A stretch of DNA of 12,358 bases, taken from NCBI GenBank assembly GCA_947466005.1, contig CANIBV010000039.1, positions 1 to 12,358 of the forward strand, in the 5' to 3' direction. The stretch is from Spartobacteria bacterium (GTDB lineage Bacteria; Verrucomicrobiota; Verrucomicrobiia; Chthoniobacterales; UBA6821). Made by a program: the position numbers and the translations under genes. The notes beneath the pieces were generated by a model that saw nothing but the letters and a program-made list of their open reading frames with translations, ran no database searches and was not told the origin of the DNA. Of this stretch, positions 5,913 to 12,358 are shown one piece after another. How positions within the stretch are numbered: the first letter of the stretch is position 1; every line of letters starts with the position of its first letter.

Positions 5913-8677
5913 ACCTCGGCGGCCGGAAGGAGCACTCCCGAGGCAACGGCGGCCTCGACGGCCTCCACGCAGCGACCGCAGAGGGTCGTGTGTTCAGGAT
6001 GTGAACCAACATCGTCGCGGTGGCGCCAGCAGCGCTCGCACTTGGTTGTCCCTGACTTGCTGATCGTGATTTCCTTTGATCCACTGGTGATCGAGAGGTT
6101 ACTCAGGATCAGGAGCTCCTCGATCACGGCTATCCCCTCTGCCGCAGCCGCGAGGATGATCGGATCTTCCGTCGTGACCCGGACAACGGCCTCCAGAGGA
6201 TTCGCAATCACACCATCACGCTGTGCCAGCTCCAGCGCCTGAGAAACTTCACCCCGGAGGGTAAGGAGGGCCTCAAATCGCTTCAGGATCTCCTGATCGG
6301 GAACCTTCTCGACGGGGAAGAGTTCCAGATGGACGGAGCTTCCGGGATGCACATGACCCCATGCCTCCTCGGAGGTGAAGACAAGGATCGGGGCAAGCAG
6401 CCTGACGAGATCCTCGAAGACCTTGGCCATCACGGCCTGCGTCGCACGACGGCGGGGTGAGTTGGCAGTGTCGCAGTAGAGGCGGTCCTTGGTCACATCG
6501 ACGTAGATGCTGCTGAGCTCCACGGCGCAGAACTGGTTGATCGCCTGATAGACCTTCTGGAAAGCAAGCTCCTCGTAGGCCTTGCAGCAGGTGTTCACGG
6601 TCTCCTGAAGGCGCGCCAGAATCCAATGGTCGATCGGCGTCGGTTCCCCGGCGGGAGCAGAGGAATCGTAGTCGGCGAGATTGGCCAGCAGGATGCGGAG
6701 GGTATTGCGGATCCTGCGGTAGGTGTCTGTCAGGCGTGCAAAGATCTCCTCGGAGAAAGGGACATCATCCGTAAACTGAACACTACTTGCCCAGAGGCGC
6801 ACGATGTCCGCGCCGTAGGTCTTCACGAAGTGATCGGCCTCGGTCGGCTTCTGATAGCCTCCGGCTCCTTCCTTCCCCTGGTTCGACTTGGAGATTTTCT
6901 GGCGCGTGTCGACATCGACGACAAATCCGTGGGTGAGGACCGACTTGTAGGGGGCCTTCTCGTTGAGTGCCACGGAGGTCATCAGCGAGGACTGGAACCA
7001 CCCGCGATGCTGATCCGTCGCCTCAAGGTAGAGATCCGCCGGGAACTGAAGCTCTGGACGGCCACGCAACACGGCCTCATGACTCATTCCGCTGTCGATC
7101 CAGACGTCGAGAGTGTCATTGCGTCGGACCGATCCGGCAGGCGCGCCGGTCAAGCGGCACCAATCTGCGTCATCGAGGGAGAACCAGGCATTCGATCCCT
7201 TCTCGGCCACCACTTCGGAGACCTTGGCGATGACATCGGGATCGAGAATCGGCTCTCCCTCGGGGGAGTAAAAGACAGGCAGCGGAACTCCCCATGAGCG
7301 CTGGCGGGAGATGCACCAGTCGGGACGGGATGTAACAGTGCCGCGGATACGGTTGCGCCCCCAATGCGGGATCCAGTTGGTGGCGTCGATCTCCTTCAAT
7401 GCCCTCTCACGCAGGGAGTCGATGCTGATAAAGAACTGCTCTACCGCACGGAAAAGAATCGGGGTCTTGGACCGCCAGCAGTGGGGGTAGCTGTGCTGGT
7501 AATCCTGACGACCAAGCAGGGATCCTCCCTCGGTGAGGATGCGGATCACTTCCTCGTTCCCCTCGAAGACATTCTTTCCAACGAGCGAGGGAACGCCGCA
7601 CTCCTCGGTGAACCTGCCGTAATCATCCACGGGGGAGAGCAACTCGAGGCCGACCTTCCGTCCCAACTGATAATCGTCATCACCGTGACCGGGAGCGATA
7701 TGAACGCAACCGCTTCCTGTTTCCAGCGTCACAAACTCCGCCGTGTGCACGGTGGACAGCCTGTTAAGGAAAGGATGCTTGGCTTTAACTCCCGCAAGCG
7801 TGTTCCCTTTGAGTGACTCCCCATGAGGAGTGAGTTTCAGTCCAGTCGCTTCCTTGAACTTCTCCGCCAAACCCGCCGCGACAATAAATCGATCGGCGCC
7901 ATTCTCAAGGAGGATGTAATCAAGGTCGGCGTGGACGGCGATCGCAAGATTTGCCGGAAGCGTCCAAGGGGTCGTGGTCCAGATGACAATACTGAGGGGC
8001 TTGTCGTATGGCAGGCCAGCGGAGGCTGGATAGAGGGAATCCAACGCGAACTTCACGAAGATCGCGGGAGATGTCTTCTCCTGGTACTCGACCTCGGCCT
8101 CGGCGAGTGCCGTCTGCGCTCCGGTGCTCCAGAGGACCGGTTTCTTGCTGCGGTAGACAAGCCCCTTCTCCACCATGCGGCCGAAGGAGCGAATAATCGC
8201 CGCCTCGTACGAGGGATCGAGCGTCAGGTAGGGATGCTCCCAGTCACCGAAGACGCCCAGACGGCGGAACTGCCCCCTCTGGATGTCGATGAACTTACGG
8301 GCATATTCCTCGGACTTCTGACGCACCTGCAGGGGGGTGAGCCCTGCCGAGGACTTCACCACGCGGAACTCGATCGGCAGACCGTGACAATCCCATCCGG
8401 GAATGAACGGGGCCTGGAATCCGGCCATGGTCTTCGACTTTACCACCAGATCCTTGAGCACCTTGTTGAGAGCGGTCCCCATGTGGACATTTCCATTGGC
8501 GAACGGAGGGCCATCGTGGAGGACGAACTTCGGAGCTCCCTCGCGGGCCTTTTGGATTGAAGCGTAGAGACCCTCCTTCTCCCATCGTGCCAGCAACTCG
8601 GGTTCACGCTGGGCAAGACCGGCCTTCATCGGGAAGGCGGTTTTGGGAAGTCGGACGGTATCCTTGTAGCGGGACAT
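5909..8677 (-). CDS. ileS: Isoleucyl-tRNA synthetase
   Basis: This 922-residue class I synthetase charges tRNA-Ile in the cytosol. The HIGH-type signature reads HMGT at 65-68 within DGPPFANGNVHMGTALNK; the last residue is Thr rather than His. GWDCHGLPIE (94-103) follows. The editing domain includes WTTTPWTLPAN (233-243) and HIAPGHGDDDY (326-336), which hold the threonine-rich strand and the conserved aspartate needed to clear Val-tRNA. The KMSKS loop reads KISKS (594-598) and is followed by GKEGAGG. The anticodon-binding region runs from about 680. A C-terminal zinc finger has cysteines at 880, 883, 900 and 903 (CERC, CGRC), typical of bacterial type 1 IleRS. The length and the N-terminus VRLPKTAFPMKAGL are normal. 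The ATG at 8677 is the first good start and lacks a Shine-Dalgarno sequence; lspA overlaps the stop. Confidence 0.98.
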   Translation of the reverse strand: MSRYKDTVRLPKTAFPMKAGLAQREPELLARWEKEGLYASIQKAREGAPKFVLHDGPPFANGNVHMGTALNKVLKDLVVKSKTMAGFQAPFIPGWDCHGLPIEFRVVKSSAGLTPLQVRQKSEEYARKFIDIQRGQFRRLGVFGDWEHPYLTLDPSYEAAIIRSFGRMVEKGLVYRSKKPVLWSTGAQTALAEAEVEYQEKTSPAIFVKFALDSLYPASAGLPYDKPLSIVIWTTTPWTLPANLAIAVHADLDYILLENGADRFIVAAGLAEKFKEATGLKLTPHGESLKGNTLAGVKAKHPFLNRLSTVHTAEFVTLETGSGCVHIAPGHGDDDYQLGRKVGLELLSPVDDYGRFTEECGVPSLVGKNVFEGNEEVIRILTEGGSLLGRQDYQHSYPHCWRSKTPILFRAVEQFFISIDSLRERALKEIDATNWIPHWGRNRIRGTVTSRPDWCISRQRSWGVPLPVFYSPEGEPILDPDVIAKVSEVVAEKGSNAWFSLDDADWCRLTGAPAGSVRRNDTLDVWIDSGMSHEAVLRGRPELQFPADLYLEATDQHRGWFQSSLMTSVALNEKAPYKSVLTHGFVVDVDTRQKISKSNQGKEGAGGYQKPTEADHFVKTYGADIVRLWASSVQFTDDVPFSEEIFARLTDTYRRIRNTLRILLANLADYDSSAPAGEPTPIDHWILARLQETVNTCCKAYEELAFQKVYQAINQFCAVELSSIYVDVTKDRLYCDTANSPRRRATQAVMAKVFEDLVRLLAPILVFTSEEAWGHVHPGSSVHLELFPVEKVPDQEILKRFEALLTLRGEVSQALELAQRDGVIANPLEAVVRVTTEDPIILAAAAEGIAVIEELLILSNLSITSGSKEITISKSGTTKCERCWRHRDDVGSHPEHTTLCGRCVEAVEAAVASGVLLPAAEV

Positions 8678-8702
8678 GATGGAAAAGTTATGAAATCAGA
8701 AG

Positions 8703-8771
8703 GATGAAGTATGAAATTAATCTGAAGAGACGTTGGAGATCATCGCAAAATGACTCCCTTCACACTTCATC
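8703..8771. repeat. Imperfect purine-rich inverted repeat upstream of ileS
   Basis: GATGAAGTATGAA at 8703-8715 and the reverse complement of 8759-8771 (GATGAAGTGTGAA) match at 12 of 13 bases, with 43 bases between them. More ATGA-rich units surround both arms (for example ATGAGGGATGAATGATGAAG read on the minus strand, 8768-8787). The bases are far more AT-rich and purine-biased than the genes on either side. It lies entirely in the gap between the aminotransferase stop and the ileS start, where the ileS promoter is expected. No function is known to me. Confidence 0.5.
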
Positions 8772-8789
8772 ATTCATCCCTCATACTTT

Positions 8790-8811
8790 TGATCCGGGCA
8801 TTCCCGGATCA
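8790..8811 (-). terminator. Perfect stem-loop at the aminotransferase stop codon
   Basis: Read on the minus strand, TGATCCGGG, loop AATG, CCCGGATCA form a perfect 9-base-pair stem with a 4-base loop, and its first three bases are the stop codon of the aminotransferase gene. Position suggests a 3' end signal for the TPR-aminotransferase transcript. The bases after the hairpin are AAAAG rather than a run of U, so it is not a standard intrinsic terminator; it may instead protect the 3' end or help separate this transcript from ileS. Confidence 0.4.
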
Positions 8812-9885
8812 GCCTTCGAACGTGTCGTCGAGCCAGGTAAGGAGCTGCGAGATGGTCTCCACTGTCTCGTCGCCCATGTTCGAGATGCGGAAGGTCTCGC
8901 CTTTGATCTTACCATAGCCGCCGTCGATGATACAGGAGTGCCTCGCCTTCAGTCGGCCAATCCAGCCCGCCACGTCCACTCCCTTGTTGTTCTTCACGCA
9001 GGTAAGGGAAACAGAGCGGTAGCCTTCGGGGGCAAAGAACTCCCAGCCGCGAACCTTCACCCAGTCATGGACGAGGGCGTTGGTGGCTGCGTGGCGGGCG
9101 TAACGGTTCCCGAGACCCTCTGCAGCGATATCTTCAAGCTTGGACTGGAGCGCGTAGATATGGGAGATGACCGGTGTACTAGGGGTCATGTCACCCTCGT
9201 GGTTCTTCTGGAACTCGAGAAAATCGAAGTAATAACCGCGTCCCTTGACCTCGGAGGCACGCTTCATCGCCTTCTCGGAGACGGAGAAGAGTGCCATGCC
9301 AGGAGGCAGGGCCAGAGCCTTCTGGCTGCCGGTGAGCATGACGTCGATCCCCAACTCGTCCATCGGCACGGGTAGCACCGAGAAGGAAGAGACTGTGTCC
9401 ACGATGAGGAGGATATCCGGAAACTGATTCATCACGCCGGCGAGCTCCTTGATCGGGTTCATGCAACCCGTCGACGTCTCGTTGTGGATGAGGGTCACCA
9501 CGTCGATGTCCCCCTTCTCAAGGCGAGCCTTCAGGAGTTCGGGGGTAATCGGGTTGCCCCAATCAACCTGAAGTTTCTCCGCCTCGTAGCCACAACGCTT
9601 GGCGACATCATTCCACTTGTCGGAAAAAGCTCCTGTCATGCAGTTGAGGACCTTTCCCTTCACTAGGTTGCGGAGCGCACCCTCCATGACGCCCCACGCC
9701 GAGGAGGTGGAGATGAAGACGGGCTGCTTCGTTGCGAACAACTCCTGCAGACCGGGCTGGACGGAAGCGTAGAGTTTTTTGAAGTCGTTGCCACGGTGAC
9801 CGATCATCGGCTTGCGGAATGCTTGGAAAGTTTTTTCGGAAACCTCAACGGGTCCCGGACTGAAGAGTTTGATGTGTGAGCTCAT
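8809..9885 (-). CDS. Class V aminotransferase, alanine/serine-glyoxylate type
   Basis: This 358-residue fold-type I PLP enzyme resembles the alanine-glyoxylate / serine-glyoxylate aminotransferase group. Motifs in order: FSPGPVEV (8-15), IGHRGNDF (28-35), a substrate/phosphate region TSSAWGVMEG (60-69), HNETSTG (134-140), IVDTVSS with D163 that would pair with the pyridine nitrogen, and TGSQKALALPPG with K189 as the PLP lysine. The C-terminal small domain ends FRISNMGDETVETISQLLTWLDD and contains the arginine that usually binds the substrate carboxylate. The exact substrates cannot be told from sequence: alanine, serine or another amine donor with glyoxylate or pyruvate are all possible. It starts 26 bases after the stop of the TPR gene on the same strand, and a stem-loop begins at its stop. 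No Shine-Dalgarno sequence precedes the ATG. Confidence 0.88.
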   Translation of the reverse strand: MSSHIKLFSPGPVEVSEKTFQAFRKPMIGHRGNDFKKLYASVQPGLQELFATKQPVFISTSSAWGVMEGALRNLVKGKVLNCMTGAFSDKWNDVAKRCGYEAEKLQVDWGNPITPELLKARLEKGDIDVVTLIHNETSTGCMNPIKELAGVMNQFPDILLIVDTVSSFSVLPVPMDELGIDVMLTGSQKALALPPGMALFSVSEKAMKRASEVKGRGYYFDFLEFQKNHEGDMTPSTPVISHIYALQSKLEDIAAEGLGNRYARHAATNALVHDWVKVRGWEFFAPEGYRSVSLTCVKNNKGVDVAGWIGRLKARHSCIIDGGYGKIKGETFRISNMGDETVETISQLLTWLDDTFEG

Positions 9886-9911
9886 GAAGGGGTGGATTTT
9901 GTCAGAATGGG

Positions 9912-12358
9912 TCAGTTTTCCCAGAGAAAGTTTTCAAGACGCAGCTTGGAGAGGCGGGCCTTGGCCTCATCTGCCCTGGGGCCCCCTTCGGAGAGGATCT
10001 GACCATACAAGGCCACGGCATCGTTCCATTGCCTCCGACTCTCAAGCAGGCGGGCTGCATCAAAGGCGGCTTTGTCATGCCAGAGTTGGTCCGGTTCGTC
10101 GGTGCGGGGATTCTTGAATGCCTGGTAATAAGCAGCCAGTGCCTCATCCCCCTCACCCAGCTTTTCGAGGATCAGCCCGCTCTTGCAGAGCGCCTGATTC
10201 CGCCAGCGAAGCGGCATGGAGGGATCGGCGGCTAGGGCCAGCCAGGTCTTAACGGCATCGCGTTCCTTGTCTTGGTCCTTGGAACCGATCTGGTGCAGGG
10301 TATCGCCCTTGGCCATCAGGGCAGCGGCACGGAGTTCCCTGTCCGGTACGACTGTTGGCTGGGTGGGCTGAGTCCCCTTTGTTGGTTGGACACCTTCAGA
10401 GGAGAGGATCTTGTCGTAAATCGCCAGGGCTTCGAGAGGGAGATTCTGTGCGTTCTTGAGCGCCCCCTCCTGAAGTCGCGCCTGCCAGACCAGTTGGTCG
10501 TTTCCACCAGTCGCAGCGACGCGCTCCAGGAGCATCAGGGAATCATCTATCGATGTCGGATCCATGGCGCGCGCGGCGGACTGCGCGGCAAGAAAGAGAG
10601 CACGCCGTCCAAGGTCAGTTCCGGGGGCAGAGGCAGCGAGCTGTTCAAACTCGATCCTTGCCCCCTGAATATCCCCTGCGCTCAGGAGCGACTCGGCCAG
10701 CTTCAACCTCACTTCCGGCACAAAGCGGGAATCGGGGTATGCTTTCAGAAAATCACGCGCCGCAGTAATGACGGTAACGGTGTCAGCCTTTCTGCCGGTG
10801 TCCTTGAGGAAAACATTCAGGTACTCTTCGCGCTCCGGTTCGCCGGCATTCTCGTGGATCACCTTTGCCAGATCACGATTGGCCGCCTCCCCCCTCCCCG
10901 ATTGCATGTTCAGTTCGGCAGTCGCCAGTCGGGCGCGGGACTTGACCCCGGGGTCAGAGGATTTTTCTGCAATGCCGACCAGTAATGGTAATCCGGAAGC
11001 TTCACCACGGCGGGCAAGGTCGAGCGCGATCTGAAAATCCATCTCCTCGGAGGGGACCCCGGCATTCAACTCCACAAGACCACGGGCCGCTTGTGAGAGA
11101 TCAAGCGTGCCCTTGTCCGTGGTGGCGATCAGGACGGATTTATTGAAAAGGGCGTTTTGCCTCAACTCCGGATCAAGTTCGCCGGCGGATTGGAATGCCA
11201 ACTTTGCATCTTCCGGTTTTCCTACGGAAGCGGCGGCAAGTCCCCTCACATAGGCAAGGCGGGCTCGAAGGGCAGCCCGAGCCTCGGGGCGATCGCCAGC
11301 AAGAGCGATCGCATCGACAGCCCCCCCACGCCGAAGTCTTGAGGAAGCGAGCATGAGTCTGGCCTGATCGGAAAGTGGATGATCTGGGTCTTTCTTGATG
11401 AGGGCATCCAGAATGGATTCGGCAGCCTCTGCGTGTCCCAGTCGAAATTCTCCCTTGGCTTGATAGAAGGCAGCCATCATGCCACGGGCCGGCCTCGAGT
11501 GATCCTCGGCCCACTTCTTCAGTGTTGTCGTGTTGGGTGTGGCAGCTAAAAAGTAGAGCTGATCCAGAAGCTGAAACTGCTCTGCAAGAAGCGGAGCCTC
11601 ATCGGCGTCATCAAGGCGCTTTTCCAATACCCCGATGGCCTGGGGATATTGTAAGGAGGCTGAAAAACAGAGCGCGGCACCGAGCGAGGAGGCGGAGGCG
11701 CTCCATGGGGAGGCCTTGGGCACAACAGTGAAAAGTTTTTTGGCCTCCGGGAGATCGCCGCCTCGCCAAACGGTGAGCGCGCGCAAATAAGCGGCCGCAG
11801 CCTTCCCCTCATCAGATGGAAGGGAGGATGACTTAAGCAGTTTCAGGCACTCCTCCGAACGGCCAAGCGCGAGCAGATCCGCGCAACGCTCCAGTAAGGC
11901 ATCCTCGGCAACGGGGGATTCGGCGGAAACCTTATCCAACACCTCCAATGCGACTGCGGGATCTTTCCCTCCCCGCAAAGCCCTCGCGAGTTGAAGGACA
12001 ATCAGGTCGTTGCTCACTCCCTCAACCGGAGATCCTGATTGGAGGAGGGCAGCGAAGAGATCCTTGGCCGGAGGATAATCCCCGGTTCCCATCAGTGCCA
12101 GGGCCTTCCAGTAAGCAAGAGTGGGATCCTTGGCTGTATCGGCGCTTGCGCTGACGGCAACGGCCTCCTCAAAACGGCCTCCCGTGACCAATAGGACCAC
12201 CAAACGGCGGGTGAGTTCCGATCTCTTGACCGGATTCTCCTCGTGCTGGATTTGCGTGCGGAGAAGGGCTGCGGAAACTTGAGGCAGATTCTCCGCGGAA
12301 GCTGTTTTTGCCAGATCAAGCGGAGAGTTTGAATTCGTCTCCTGCGCGGCCGACTTAA
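9912..12358 (-). CDS. Large tetratricopeptide-like repeat protein (5' end beyond window)
   Basis: The frame is open from the right edge to the stop at 9912-9914, giving about 815 visible codons with no need for a start inside the window; the first in-frame TTG (12203) is preceded by 51 further coding codons (KSAAQETNSNSPLDL and on). The gene is therefore cut at its N-terminus. The product is built almost wholly of helical pairs with TPR-like spacing, for example LAYWKALALMGTGDYPPAK, AYLRALTVWRGGDLPEAKKL, ARLAYVRGLAAASVGKPEDA, VRLKLAESLLSAGDIQGARI and AALMAKGDTLHQIGSKDQDK, and a Thr/Pro-rich linker (QPTKGTQPTQPT) interrupts it near its C-terminal quarter. Such proteins are usually scaffolds, often in the periplasm of verrucomicrobia, but the part that would show a signal peptide is missing. 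A class V aminotransferase gene follows after 26 bases; no functional link is evident. Confidence 0.85.
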   Translation of the reverse strand, partial: KSAAQETNSNSPLDLAKTASAENLPQVSAALLRTQIQHEENPVKRSELTRRLVVLLVTGGRFEEAVAVSASADTAKDPTLAYWKALALMGTGDYPPAKDLFAALLQSGSPVEGVSNDLIVLQLARALRGGKDPAVALEVLDKVSAESPVAEDALLERCADLLALGRSEECLKLLKSSSLPSDEGKAAAAYLRALTVWRGGDLPEAKKLFTVVPKASPWSASASSLGAALCFSASLQYPQAIGVLEKRLDDADEAPLLAEQFQLLDQLYFLAATPNTTTLKKWAEDHSRPARGMMAAFYQAKGEFRLGHAEAAESILDALIKKDPDHPLSDQARLMLASSRLRRGGAVDAIALAGDRPEARAALRARLAYVRGLAAASVGKPEDAKLAFQSAGELDPELRQNALFNKSVLIATTDKGTLDLSQAARGLVELNAGVPSEEMDFQIALDLARRGEASGLPLLVGIAEKSSDPGVKSRARLATAELNMQSGRGEAANRDLAKVIHENAGEPEREEYLNVFLKDTGRKADTVTVITAARDFLKAYPDSRFVPEVRLKLAESLLSAGDIQGARIEFEQLAASAPGTDLGRRALFLAAQSAARAMDPTSIDDSLMLLERVAATGGNDQLVWQARLQEGALKNAQNLPLEALAIYDKILSSEGVQPTKGTQPTQPTVVPDRELRAAALMAKGDTLHQIGSKDQDKERDAVKTWLALAADPSMPLRWRNQALCKSGLILEKLGEGDEALAAYYQAFKNPRTDEPDQLWHDKAAFDAARLLESRRQWNDAVALYGQILSEGGPRADEAKARLSKLRLENFLWEN

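Noticed and set aside
6626..8560. Three long plus-strand open frames (6626-7297, 7364-7816, 7823-8560) opposite ileS
   Set aside because: They are antisense to a complete ileS with every motif intact and have no recognisable domain; GC-rich codon use commonly leaves such frames open.
8678..8720. Possible ileS promoter (TTCATA, 17 bases, CATAAC on the minus strand)
   Set aside because: Both boxes match consensus at only four of six positions and lie in repetitive ATGA-rich DNA, so the match is not above chance.
8678..8808. T-box or other riboswitch leader for ileS
   Set aside because: The 131-base gap is too short for the full leader after subtracting the preceding stem-loop, and no T-box sequence is visible.
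8704..9375. 223-codon plus-strand open frame opposite the aminotransferase gene
   Set aside because: It runs through the intergenic repeat and stem-loop into the antisense of a well-supported enzyme; no domain is seen.
10272..10985. 237-codon plus-strand open frame opposite the TPR gene
   Set aside because: It is antisense to a clear repeat protein, its residues show no family pattern, and it has no promoter or neighbour on that strand.

Overview
The window looks like chromosomal DNA of a moderately GC-rich Gram-negative bacterium, most likely a member of the Verrucomicrobiota. This is an inference from the gene families: two DUF5069 proteins, a dodecin, a large TPR protein, an MdtN/MdtO-type efflux set with a TolC-like partner, and start codons without Shine-Dalgarno sequences. 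No marker gene fixes the phylum. No RNA gene, CRISPR array, insertion sequence or prophage gene was found, and no stretch over 300 bases lacks a gene.

Bases 1-4115 form an envelope transport locus. On the minus strand, ytcA (small lipoprotein), mdtN (membrane fusion protein) and the start of mdtO (FUSC-type inner-membrane protein, running off the left edge) are packed with 5-base gaps. This is the ytcA-mdtN-mdtO order of the Escherichia coli mdtNOP operon. Divergently, after 63 bases, the plus strand carries a TolC-family outer-membrane factor and a four-helix DUF4239 (bestrophin-like) membrane protein. Together the first four would make a tripartite pump spanning both membranes; the DUF4239 protein is an unexplained passenger or partner.

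Bases 4177-4960 hold a small plus-strand unit: a good sigma70-like promoter placed so that the message would begin at or next to the ATG, then dodecin (flavin-binding storage protein) and a DUF5069 protein.

Bases 4999-8677 are a minus-strand housekeeping operon, ileS-lspA-DUF5069, in which each junction is a 4-base ATGA overlap. The second DUF5069 gene faces the first tail to tail across 38 bases.

Bases 8678-8808 are a 131-base intergenic gap with a purine-rich inverted repeat and a perfect 9-base-pair stem-loop. Bases 8809-12358 hold, on the minus strand, a very large TPR-like repeat protein whose 5' end lies beyond the right edge, followed after 26 bases by a class V aminotransferase of the alanine/serine-glyoxylate type. 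The window is mostly ordinary chromosome. The points most worth checking are the efflux locus with its DUF4239 gene, the leaderless dodecin promoter, the window-wide lack of Shine-Dalgarno sequences, and the paired DUF5069 genes.
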